Shown here: piece by piece, positions 1 through 5,912 of the stretch
How positions within the stretch are numbered: the first letter of the stretch is position 1
How the letters are laid out: each line of letters begins with the position of its first letter
NCBI GenBank assembly: GCA_937873545.1
Contig: CALMWI010000117.1
Coordinates: 1-7,691, forward strand
Direction: 5' to 3'
Source: an uncultured bacterium
Lineage (GTDB): Bacteria > UBA4055
DNA: 7,691 nucleotides
Program-made: the position numbers and the translations under genes
The notes under the pieces: model-generated
Seen by the model: the letters and a program-made list of their open reading frames with translations, nothing else
What the model was told of the DNA's origin: nothing
Databases searched by the model: none

Positions 1-235
1 CAAGGTTGACCGGATTTGCCCCGAAAGTGTCCGTTTCTATTATATCAGCTCCCGCATGAATGAAAGAGGCGTGGATCGATTCTATCACATCGGGTCTTGA
101 GAGTACAAGGTATTCATGGCATCCGAAATGTCCGTGATAATCGTCTTTTGTGAGCCCGAAGCGCATTATACCCGAACCCATTCCCCCGTCTGTGACCAGT
201 ATTTTTTCTCGTATCAGCTTCTCAATGTTTTTCAT
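1..235 (-). CDS. Homocysteine S-methyltransferase domain protein, N-terminal part (probably methionine synthase MetH)
   Basis: The first 78 residues of a gene that runs off the left edge. The reading begins MKNIEKLIREKILVTDGGMG and continues with FGCHEYLVLSRPDVIESIH and HAGADIIETDTFGAN. These are the hallmark blocks of the homocysteine-binding barrel: the DGGMG turn after the first strand, the RPDVI..IH helix and the AGADIIET.TFGAN strand. The enzyme moves a methyl group to homocysteine to make methionine. The zinc-binding cysteines and any folate, cobalamin and activation domains would lie beyond the edge, so full-length cobalamin-dependent MetH cannot be separated from a shorter BhmT/MmuM-like enzyme. 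The start ATG shares its A with the metF stop (TAATG) and has a GGAGGA ribosome site just upstream, so translation is probably coupled to metF. That pairing favours MetH, because MetF supplies its methyl donor. The family is sure; the subtype is inferred. Confidence 0.85.
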   Translation of the reverse strand, partial: MKNIEKLIREKILVTDGGMGSGIMRFGLTKDDYHGHFGCHEYLVLSRPDVIESIHASFIHAGADIIETDTFGANPVNL

Positions 236-1197
236 TATCTTCCTCCGCCGAATAAAGAGCTCAGCAGCGCTTTTGCTGGGGCTCCTTTACCCATAGTGAA
301 TACATGGATCCCCGGCAGTCCGAGGTCAAGCAGCTGCCCGACATACTTCTCCATGAACTTTATACCGTTCGCGAATTCTTCCTTTTTCGTTTTCGCAGAT
401 TCTATTGAATTAATCAGTTCCATGGGAATGTTCACGTTGAAGGCTCTCGGTATCATTTCGATCTGCGCCATTGATGTGACAGGCTTGATCCCCGCGATTA
501 TCGGTACTGTGATGCCAATTTCGCCTGCTTTCGCCACAAAATTCTTCATGGCTTCGATATCAAAACACATCTGCGTAATAACATAGTCAGCGCCTTTATC
601 GACCTTATTCTTAAGGTTCTGAAGATCCCTTTCGAGATTCAGCGCTTCATAATGCTTTTCGGGATAACCGGCAACTCCTATGCAGAAGTCGGTTTTTACA
701 TCATAGTCCTGTGAATCCTGATACTTGCCGCCGTTCATTTCTGAAATCTGAGCAACAAGATCGGAAGCGTAGAGATGACCTTCAGGTTCTGATATGAATT
801 TCTTTGAACCCGGTACCGGATCGCCTCTAACTGCAAAAACATTATTTATGCCGAGATAATTAAGGTCGATCAGCGCATCTTCGGTTTCGTATTTATCATA
901 ACCGCCGCATATTATATGAGGCACAGTATCAACTTTATACCTGTTCTGCAATGCCGCGCATACGGCTATAGTTCCGGGCTTTTTTGACCTGCGTACCCGT
1001 CTGATCAGGCTGCCTTCCTCTATATATTCGGCAAAAGGCTGATGATTGGTAACATTTATGAACTGAGGTTCATACGGGATCAGATTCTCTATCGCGTCAT
1101 ATATTTCCTCAATGCTCTTGCCTCTGTCGGGCGGAGTTATTTCTATCGAAAAAAAAGTTTTCTTTCTGTCGCTGATAATGTCTTTTACTTTCGCCAT
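235..1197 (-). CDS. metF: Methylenetetrahydrofolate reductase MetF
   Basis: A 320-residue FAD-dependent cytosolic reductase that converts 5,10-methylene-THF to 5-methyl-THF, the methyl donor for methionine. Its length suits a bacterial MetF (about 290-320). Family residues are in place: Glu19 in FSIEITPP (equivalent to E. coli Glu28), the RGD block at 124-126 (equivalent to the flavin-tuning Asp120), Gln209 in VITQMCFD, the GVAGYPEKH block at 174-182, and LPGIHVFTMG near the C-terminus. The GVAGYPEKH and C-terminal blocks look like the Bacteroidota form, from memory. The start chosen is ATG at 1197. An in-frame TTG at 1236 would add 13 residues (MYICAITNKTADK) but lies within or ahead of the predicted promoter. 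The Shine-Dalgarno is weak. The upstream gene ends at a strong terminator 110 nt away, so metF starts a new transcript shared with the overlapping methyltransferase gene. Confidence 0.96.
   Translation of the reverse strand: MAKVKDIISDRKKTFFSIEITPPDRGKSIEEIYDAIENLIPYEPQFINVTNHQPFAEYIEEGSLIRRVRRSKKPGTIAVCAALQNRYKVDTVPHIICGGYDKYETEDALIDLNYLGINNVFAVRGDPVPGSKKFISEPEGHLYASDLVAQISEMNGGKYQDSQDYDVKTDFCIGVAGYPEKHYEALNLERDLQNLKNKVDKGADYVITQMCFDIEAMKNFVAKAGEIGITVPIIAGIKPVTSMAQIEMIPRAFNVNIPMELINSIESAKTKKEEFANGIKFMEKYVGQLLDLGLPGIHVFTMGKGAPAKALLSSLFGGGR
241..246 (-). promoter_or_regulatory. Ribosome binding site of the homocysteine methyltransferase gene
   Basis: GGAGGA on the minus strand, inside the last codons of metF (which encode Gly-Gly-Arg), 5 nt before the ATG at 235. 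It is a near-perfect Shine-Dalgarno core and fixes the start of the downstream gene. Confidence 0.75.
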
Positions 1198-1227
1198 TTT
1201 ATCTGCCGTTTTGTTAGTAATCGCGCA

Positions 1228-1263
1228 AATATACAAAATAATTCAGATTAATTCCACTTTGAA
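1228..1263 (-). promoter_or_regulatory. Probable metF promoter
   Basis: In the 110-nt gap between the DUF1015 terminator and metF, the minus strand reads TTCAAA (1258-1263), 17 nt, then TATTTT (1235-1240). An overlapping alternative -10, TATATT (1228-1233), has a poor -35 (TGGAAT, 1251-1256) at 17 nt. Either choice gives a leader of about 25-30 nt before the ATG at 1197. Each hexamer of the first pair matches consensus at only 4 of 6 positions, so the exact boxes are uncertain. Some promoter is needed here because the upstream gene is terminated. Confidence 0.4.
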
Positions 1264-1272
1264 TTTGGGAAA

Positions 1273-1302
1273 TAAAAAAGGGTCGGAAATTCCGACCCTT
1301 TT
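1273..1302 (-). terminator. Intrinsic terminator of the DUF1015 gene
   Basis: A perfect inverted repeat of up to 13 bp (AAAAGGGTCGGAA facing TTCCGACCCTTTT, arms 1276-1288 and 1290-1302). It begins 5 nt after the DUF1015 stop codon. On the minus strand the GC-rich core is followed by TTTTTTATTT. Read as RNA, the tip opens to a loop of a few bases. On the plus strand the same hairpin is followed by only TTTT, so it could act weakly in both directions, but no plus-strand gene ends here. Confidence 0.93.
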
Positions 1303-1307
1303 AAGTT

Positions 1308-2552
1308 TTAATCAAGTTCGTGAACAAGAAGTCCGCTTCTTAATTTAGGCTCGAACCATGTTGATTTCGGAGGCATGACCTTTCCGGAATCCGCGATCTT
1401 CATCAGTTCTTTTACAGATGTCGGATACATCGCGAAGGCCACCTTGAATTTTCCGCCGTTAACGAGTTTTTCAAGCTCTCCAAGGCCTCTGATCCCGCCC
1501 ACGAAATCTATATCGTCTGAAGTTCTAGGATCCTTTATCCCGAAGAACGGATCAAGCACTTTGTCCTGCAGAATTGATATATCGAGAGATTTAACAGGAT
1601 CGCTGTTGTCCCTTACACCGGGCTTGACCGACAGTTTGTACCAGTTTTTGTTATAGTACATTCCGATCTCGCCCTTCTTTTTAGGTTTATAGATTTTTTT
1701 ACCCTCTTTTTCTACCTTGAACAGCTTTTCCAGATCTGCGAATAATTGTTTTTCGGTATGTCCGTTCAGGCTTTTCAGCACTCTGTTGTAATCGAGTATC
1801 ATAAGCTGGTTGTCCGGGAAAAGCACCGACATGAAAAAATTATACTCCTCTTTTCCGGTGTGTTTTTTATTCCTAGCCTGTCTCCTTTTAGCGATCATAG
1901 CCCCGGAAGCGGCTCTGTGATGTCCGTCGGCGATATAAAGCGATTTAGTTTTTCCTATCAGGCTTATAAGCTTGTCCGATGCAGTTTCATCTTCTATTAC
2001 CCAAACAGTATGTCCGATGCCGTCAGAGGATACGAAATCATAAACCGGTTTATTTTCAACGATCCCGGCTACTATATCATTAATTGACTTTTTTGCTTTG
2101 TAAGTCAGGAATACGGGTCCTGCATTTATTCCGACAACATCGGTGTGCTTCGTCCTGTCTTCTTCTTTTGCTTTTCTTGTGTGCTCGTGCTTCTTTATCA
2201 CATCGGCATAATAATCTTCAGCGCTGCAGCATCCCACTATCCCGTACTGTTCCCTTCCGTCCATCGTCTGACGATAAATGTAAAGATGTTCTTTTTTGTC
2301 CTGAACGAACCATCCTTCATTTACGAACATTCTGTAATTATCTTTCGCTTTCTGATAAACTTCCTCTGCGTAAAGGTCCGTGCCTTTCGGAAGATCGATC
2401 TCGGGTTTGTTGATGTGGTAAAAAGAATATTTGTTGCCTTTTGCCAGCTCCCTTGCCTCGTCACTGTTGAGAACATCATAAGGAAAGCTCGCGATCTTGG
2501 ATTCTAGACCTTTTTTCGGCCTTACAGCTTTGAATTTTTTTAGTACTGCCAT
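1308..2552 (-). CDS. DUF1015 family protein (COG4198-like), function unproven
   Basis: A 414-residue soluble protein with no signal peptide or membrane segment. It matches the DUF1015 family (about 400-420 residues, bacteria and some archaea) along its whole length: an RP...FPYDVL N-terminus (residues 11-28), a KHEHTR block (121-126), INAGPVFLTY (142-151), an ADGHHRAAS block (208-216), FFGIKDPRTSDDIDFVGG (336-353) and a C-terminal PPKSTWFEPKLRSGL block (394-408). The repeated His/Arg/Asp blocks look like an active site, and DGHHR recalls motifs of the ParB/SerK-type fold. From memory, relatives often sit beside serA and serC, which suggests a link to serine metabolism; here they are absent and one-carbon genes follow. 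ATG at 2552 is supported by AAAGGAG 8 nt upstream. A strong promoter and terminator make the gene monocistronic. The family call is firm; any reaction is conjecture. Confidence 0.92.
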   Translation of the reverse strand: MAVLKKFKAVRPKKGLESKIASFPYDVLNSDEARELAKGNKYSFYHINKPEIDLPKGTDLYAEEVYQKAKDNYRMFVNEGWFVQDKKEHLYIYRQTMDGREQYGIVGCCSAEDYYADVIKKHEHTRKAKEEDRTKHTDVVGINAGPVFLTYKAKKSINDIVAGIVENKPVYDFVSSDGIGHTVWVIEDETASDKLISLIGKTKSLYIADGHHRAASGAMIAKRRQARNKKHTGKEEYNFFMSVLFPDNQLMILDYNRVLKSLNGHTEKQLFADLEKLFKVEKEGKKIYKPKKKGEIGMYYNKNWYKLSVKPGVRDNSDPVKSLDISILQDKVLDPFFGIKDPRTSDDIDFVGGIRGLGELEKLVNGGKFKVAFAMYPTSVKELMKIADSGKVMPPKSTWFEPKLRSGLLVHELD

Positions 2553-2560
2553 GATTTGCG

Positions 2561-2567
2561 CTCCTTT
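2561..2567 (-). promoter_or_regulatory. Ribosome binding site of the DUF1015 gene
   Basis: AAAGGAG on the minus strand, 8 nt before the ATG at 2552. It is strong and confirms the start. Confidence 0.8.
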
Positions 2568-2596
2568 TATTTTAATGATTTAGTTTGAACAAAACG

Positions 2597-2625
2597 AATA
2601 TATTTTCAAATACAATTTCAGTCAA
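2597..2625 (-). promoter_or_regulatory. Sigma70-type promoter of the DUF1015 gene
   Basis: The minus strand reads TTGACT (2620-2625), exactly 17 nt, then TATATT (2597-2602). Each box matches consensus at 5 of 6 positions. Transcription would start near 2590, giving a leader of about 38 nt that holds the AAAGGAG site. This is the clearest promoter in the window and differs from the TTTG/TAnnTTTG type of Bacteroidota. Confidence 0.75.
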
Positions 2626-2671
2626 GTAATATTTTTTCATTCAATTGACACCTTTTTTCGGTCGTTTCGCA

Positions 2672-2681
2672 CCTTATAAGG
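2672..2681. repeat. 10-bp perfect palindrome CCTTATAAGG in the divergent spacer
   Basis: The spacer between the divergent DUF1015 and transporter genes contains CCTTATAAGG, a perfect palindrome, 22 nt downstream of a TTGACA hexamer (2645-2650). A short palindrome in AT-rich DNA may be chance. It could be a regulator half-site, but nothing ties it to a known family. Confidence 0.3.
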
Positions 2682-2717
2682 CATATTTCATAACATTTAA
2701 TTATGATTTTAATCCTT

Positions 2718-2734
2718 CTGAACATATATTTCAG
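2718..2734. promoter_or_regulatory. Candidate operator of the transporter operon
   Basis: CTGAACATATATTTCAG is a 17-bp near-palindrome. The 8-bp arms differ at one position and are centred on A2726; the outer CTGAA/TTCAG arms are perfect. It covers the proposed -35 box and the first part of the spacer of the transporter promoter, where a bound repressor would block polymerase. No regulator gene lies in the window, so the binding protein is unknown. Confidence 0.4.
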
Positions 2735-2747
2735 ACTGTTGTATAAA
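2719..2747 (+). promoter_or_regulatory. Probable promoter of the MacA-like/ABC transporter operon
   Basis: TGAACA (2719-2724), 17 nt, then TATAAA (2742-2747). The -10 matches consensus at 5 of 6 positions and the -35 at 4 of 6. The start would be near 2754, leaving about 22 nt before the ATG at 2776 and only a weak GGGA ribosome site (2764-2767). The weak -35 together with the overlapping dyad fits a regulated promoter. Confidence 0.45.
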
Positions 2748-2775
2748 ATGAAATTAATTGGACGGGATCTGCAAA

Positions 2776-4005
2776 ATGAAAAGGAAAAAATTGATATGGA
2801 TAATTTCGGGTTCGCTTATTATTGCTGCTGTATCTTTATCGGTTTATTATTCAAAAAAACCAAAACCGGTGATAATTGAAGCGGATAAAGCCGTTATTAG
2901 AACTATCGTAAAAACGGTATCGGCTTCGGGCGTGATAGAACCTGTAAAGAAGGTCAATATATCATCTTCTATTTCCGCAAATATAGTCAGTCTGCTCGTA
3001 AAAGAAGGACAGACGGTTAAGAAAGGCGATCTTCTTGCCAGACTCGACAGAGAAACAATTATCGCCGAGGTCGAACAGCAGACTGCGGCGTTATCACAGC
3101 AGCAGCACTCTTCTGAAGCGGCTAAACTTCAGCTTAAACAGGCTCAAATAGATTATGACAAAAAAGTAAAGCTTAAAGAGAGCGATTTTATTTCAGACAG
3201 CGAGATCGAGACCTTCAAGATCAATCTTGATATAGCTAAAACCGCTTACGGATCCTCGCTCGAAAGCATCAAGCTCCAGACCGCTTATCTCGATCAGGCA
3301 AAAGACAGGCTGAGCAAGACCAGCATTTACTCACCCATGGACGGGATCGTTACAAAACTTTATAAAGAAGAGGGCGAAATGGTGACAGGAAGCCAGTTCA
3401 ATACTGATGTGATCCTGAGCATAGCAGACCTGAATGCGTATAAAGTAAATGTTGATGTTGATGAGAACGACGTACCGTCGATCTCGCTGTATGACTCGGT
3501 AAAAGTCACGGTGGACGCGCTCGGTGATTCTGTCTTTAAAGGAATTGTTACAGAGATCGGGAACACACCCTTAAACGCAGCCAATACAGATGTGGCGGTC
3601 GAATATACTGTAGCTGTGAATCTGATAACGAAGAACGGCAGCATTAAACCGGGAATGACGACTTACGCCGAAATAATCACCGATGTGGTCGATAATGTCC
3701 TTTCCGTGCCGATACAGGCGCTTGCCAGAAGGAAAGTCGAGCATTCGGATAAGAAAGAGGCGGCTGCCTGGGATAAAGATGAAGAATTTGAAGATATTAT
3801 ATTCAGGCTGAAGGACAAGAACGGGAACAATTATAAGGTCGAGGCTGTAAAGATCAAAACAGGTATTTCAAACGAGAAATTTATTGAGATCACCGAAGGT
3901 CTTAACGAGAACGACAGAATAGTTTCTGGCGACTATAAAACCATAAGCAAAGTTCTTAAGGACGGTATGGAAGTAAAAGAGAACGGCGAAAAAAAGAATG
4001 AATAA
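2776..4005 (+). CDS. MacA-like periplasmic adaptor (HlyD/membrane-fusion family) of an ABC efflux system
   Basis: A 409-residue inner-membrane-anchored adaptor that would bridge the ABC permeases to an outer-membrane channel. Order of parts: a lysine-rich start and one membrane helix (about 6-24) with no lipobox; first half of the lipoyl domain (about 64-92, KEGQTVKKGDLLARL); an alpha-hairpin of two roughly 45-residue helices (about 93-181); second lipoyl half (IYSPMDGIVTKLYKEEG, 184-200); beta-barrel (about 220-305); and a membrane-proximal domain to the end. The hairpin tip keeps K129-x3-L133-x6-S140, close to the R-x3-L-x6-S signature of TolC-docking adaptors. Residues about 320-345 form a charged insert before the last domain. 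ATG at 2776 is chosen over an in-frame TTG at 2758, which has no ribosome site. The gene heads the operon and overlaps the ATPase gene by 8 nt. Substrate cannot be predicted. Confidence 0.93.
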   Translation: MKRKKLIWIISGSLIIAAVSLSVYYSKKPKPVIIEADKAVIRTIVKTVSASGVIEPVKKVNISSSISANIVSLLVKEGQTVKKGDLLARLDRETIIAEVEQQTAALSQQQHSSEAAKLQLKQAQIDYDKKVKLKESDFISDSEIETFKINLDIAKTAYGSSLESIKLQTAYLDQAKDRLSKTSIYSPMDGIVTKLYKEEGEMVTGSQFNTDVILSIADLNAYKVNVDVDENDVPSISLYDSVKVTVDALGDSVFKGIVTEIGNTPLNAANTDVAVEYTVAVNLITKNGSIKPGMTTYAEIITDVVDNVLSVPIQALARRKVEHSDKKEAAAWDKDEEFEDIIFRLKDKNGNNYKVEAVKIKTGISNEKFIEITEGLNENDRIVSGDYKTISKVLKDGMEVKENGEKKNE

Positions 4006-4690
4006 CACTTTGATCAATATCGGGAATCTTTTTAAGACCTATCAGCCGGGAGAAGAAGAGGTTCATGCCCTTAACGATGTCTCCCTAACTATTGAAAAAG
4101 GGGAGTATGTAGCCATAATGGGAGCTTCAGGTTCGGGAAAATCTACGCTGATGAACATAATAGGCTGTCTTGATACGCCGACAGGCGGAAGTTATTACCT
4201 GAACGGTCAGAATGTCGCAAAGCTCAATGACAATCAGCTGGCATCGATCAGAAATAAAGAAATAGGATTCGTATTTCAGACTTTTAATCTGCTGGCCAGA
4301 TCGACCGCATTAAGCAATGTCGAACTGCCGCTTATTTATTCAAAAACGAATTCCGACGAAAGAAAAAAAAGGGCTGAAACTGCACTGGTCAAAGTCGGGC
4401 TTGCTGACAGGATGCTTCATAAACCGAACGAGCTCTCGGGCGGACAGAAACAGCGCGTCGCCATAGCCAGAGCATTAGTGAACAATCCTTCGCTGATCCT
4501 TGCGGACGAGCCTACCGGAAATCTTGATTCAAAAACAAGCCTTGAAATAATGCAGCTGTTTAAAGCTTTGCACGAGGAAGGCAACACCCTTATCGTAGTT
4601 ACTCACGAACAGGATATAGCCGACTTTGCGCAGAGGGTGATCCGTCTTAAAGACGGCAGAATAGAATACGACAAACCGAAAGGCACTTAA
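3998..4690 (+). CDS. ABC transporter ATPase, MacB/LolD type
   Basis: A 230-residue stand-alone ATPase that drives the exporter from the cytoplasmic face. All motifs are intact: Walker A GASGSGKST (42-50), Q-loop Gln94 in FVFQTFNLL, signature LSGGQ (146-150), Walker B LILADE with catalytic Glu171, D-loop GNLDSKT (174-180) and switch His203 in VVTHE. The FVFQTFNLL and DEPTGNLDSKT wording is typical of the LolD/MacB/FtsE branch, whose partners are four-helix FtsX-like permeases, matching the next two genes. Unlike E. coli MacB, the ATPase is not fused to a permease. The ATG lies inside the last codons of the adaptor gene (8-nt overlap). No clear Shine-Dalgarno is visible, so translation is probably coupled. 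The single ATPase presumably forms a homodimer under two different permeases. Confidence 0.96.
   Translation: MNNTLINIGNLFKTYQPGEEEVHALNDVSLTIEKGEYVAIMGASGSGKSTLMNIIGCLDTPTGGSYYLNGQNVAKLNDNQLASIRNKEIGFVFQTFNLLARSTALSNVELPLIYSKTNSDERKKRAETALVKVGLADRMLHKPNELSGGQKQRVAIARALVNNPSLILADEPTGNLDSKTSLEIMQLFKALHEEGNTLIVVTHEQDIADFAQRVIRLKDGRIEYDKPKGT
4679..4683 (+). promoter_or_regulatory. Ribosome binding site supporting the GTG start of permease 1
   Basis: AAAGG in the last codons of the ATPase gene, 8 nt before GTG at 4692. No ATG is nearby, and the GTG follows the ATPase stop by one base, so this site decides the start. Confidence 0.6.
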
Positions 4691-4691
4691 A

Positions 4692-5912
4692 GTGCGTCAC
4701 ATCTACGAAGCGATACTGATATCCCTGACCTCGATCAAGGATAATAAACTGAGATCGTTCCTTACTCTTCTCGGTATTATGATCGGAGTCACGACCATCA
4801 TTTTTATTCATTCGGTTATGAAAGGCACAGAAAAATACATTGTCGGTCAGCTTGCGACACTCGGGTCGAATTCAGTTTATATCTCAAAGTTCACCTGGAT
4901 GGAGAACAACTGGAGAGAAGAAAGGAAAAGAGATCCGATCACGATCGAAACGGCTGATTTCATAAGGAAGAACTCGGAGCTGTCGGAATATGTTACGCCT
5001 CTTATCAATTCTATGGGTAATGCGAAATACGGATCGAAGGAGGTTGACGGCATCAATATTATAGGCTGCAACGAGGAATATGAATACACCTCGGATGCCA
5101 CACCCGATAACGGACGGTTTTTTAATTACAGTGAGGTTCAGAGAAATTCAAATGTCGCTGTGATCGGAAGCGAGGTAAGCAGCTTACTTTTTGAAGACGG
5201 CGATCCCATAGGAAAGCTCTTTAAGATCAACGGAAGACAGTATCTTGTTGTGGGCGTACTTCCGAAAAAGGGCGAGATATTCGGCAACAGCCTCGATAAT
5301 CAGATATTAATACCTGTCGGCAGCTTAAAAAAATATTTTCCATGGAACCGTAAGCACGGGATAGACATTCAGGTGACCGCAAAGGATCCAATGAAGATAA
5401 ATCAGACCAAGGATGAGCTGACTTCTCTTATGAGAATAGCCAGAGGCTTAAAACCGGGTGAGGAAAATGATTTTTCCGTAAATGAGATAAAACAGATACT
5501 TGATTTTCTGAAAAAGGTCACTTCCTCGTTGAGGATCATGATAATTGCGATAGGCGCTCTTTCGCTGCTTGTCGGCGGAATCGGGATCATGAACGTCATG
5601 CTCGTTTCAGTCACTCAACGTACAAGAGAGATCGGCACAAGAAAAGCGATAGGAGCTACCAGCAGGCTCATTATGTTCCAGTTCACGACAGAATCGGTTA
5701 TCCTCTGCATGGTGGGAGGAATTTTAGGAACGGCAGCCGGGTTTGCCGCAGCGAAAATAATCGGGAACTTCACTCCGCTTCCTTCAACAGTGTCATTTTC
5801 ATCGGTACTTATAGGAGTAGGCTTTTCCGCGCTTGTCGGTATTGTATTCGGTTACTTCCCCGCTAAAAAGGCCGCGAAGCTTAATCCGATCGATGCTCTG
5901 AGGTATGAATAA
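4692..5912 (+). CDS. MacB/FtsX-type ABC transporter permease 1
   Basis: A 406-residue inner-membrane protein. It has an amphipathic N-terminus, a first membrane helix (about 22-42), a large periplasmic MacB core domain (about 45-278) and three more helices (about 282-306, 329-357 and 369-390) forming the FtsX domain. Family landmarks include LRSFLTLLGIMIGV at helix 1, LGSNSVYI after it, GGIGIMNVMLVSVTQRTREIGTRKAIGA after helix 2 (the loop that contacts the ATPase) and the C-terminal AKLNPIDALRYE. Such permeases use conformational coupling across the membrane rather than a classic pore. GTG start with AAAGG upstream. The stop overlaps the next start as TAATG. It is about the same length as permease 2, with the same architecture but clearly diverged sequence. 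Confidence 0.95.
   Translation: MRHIYEAILISLTSIKDNKLRSFLTLLGIMIGVTTIIFIHSVMKGTEKYIVGQLATLGSNSVYISKFTWMENNWREERKRDPITIETADFIRKNSELSEYVTPLINSMGNAKYGSKEVDGINIIGCNEEYEYTSDATPDNGRFFNYSEVQRNSNVAVIGSEVSSLLFEDGDPIGKLFKINGRQYLVVGVLPKKGEIFGNSLDNQILIPVGSLKKYFPWNRKHGIDIQVTAKDPMKINQTKDELTSLMRIARGLKPGEENDFSVNEIKQILDFLKKVTSSLRIMIIAIGALSLLVGGIGIMNVMLVSVTQRTREIGTRKAIGATSRLIMFQFTTESVILCMVGGILGTAAGFAAAKIIGNFTPLPSTVSFSSVLIGVGFSALVGIVFGYFPAKKAAKLNPIDALRYE
5900..5903 (+). promoter_or_regulatory. Ribosome binding site of permease 2
   Basis: GAGG within the last codons of permease 1, 8 nt before the ATG at 5912. Together with the TAATG overlap it points to coupled, near-equal synthesis of the two permeases. Confidence 0.6.

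Noticed and set aside
116..586. Open frames on the plus strand opposite metF and the DUF1015 gene (for example 116-586 and 1746-2507).
   Set aside because: They lie antisense to strongly recognised genes, overlap each other in several frames, and their translations show no family features.
1226..1233. TATATTTG upstream of metF as a Bacteroidota -7 element (TAnnTTTG).
   Set aside because: No TTTG element lies at the required distance upstream, and the nearby DUF1015 promoter is plainly sigma70-like.
1198..1236. An in-frame TTG start that would lengthen MetF by 13 residues.
   Set aside because: It lies in or upstream of the predicted promoter -10, has no ribosome site, and the added residues do not resemble MetF. 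ATG at 1197 is better.
1198..1307. A SAM or other methionine-related riboswitch ahead of metF.
   Set aside because: The gap is 110 nt, about a quarter of it is the preceding terminator, and the remaining leader is about 25-30 nt with no stable structure.
2645..2680. TTGACA (2645-2650) with TATAAG (2675-2680) as the exporter promoter.
   Set aside because: The spacer is 24 nt, too long for a normal promoter and longer than the 19-20 nt of MerR-type promoters.
2758..2775. A TTG start giving the MacA-like adaptor six more residues, and a nearby ATG at 2748.
   Set aside because: The TTG has no Shine-Dalgarno and sits at the expected transcript start. The ATG at 2748 is in another frame. MKRKKLIW at 2776 is a natural start before a membrane helix.
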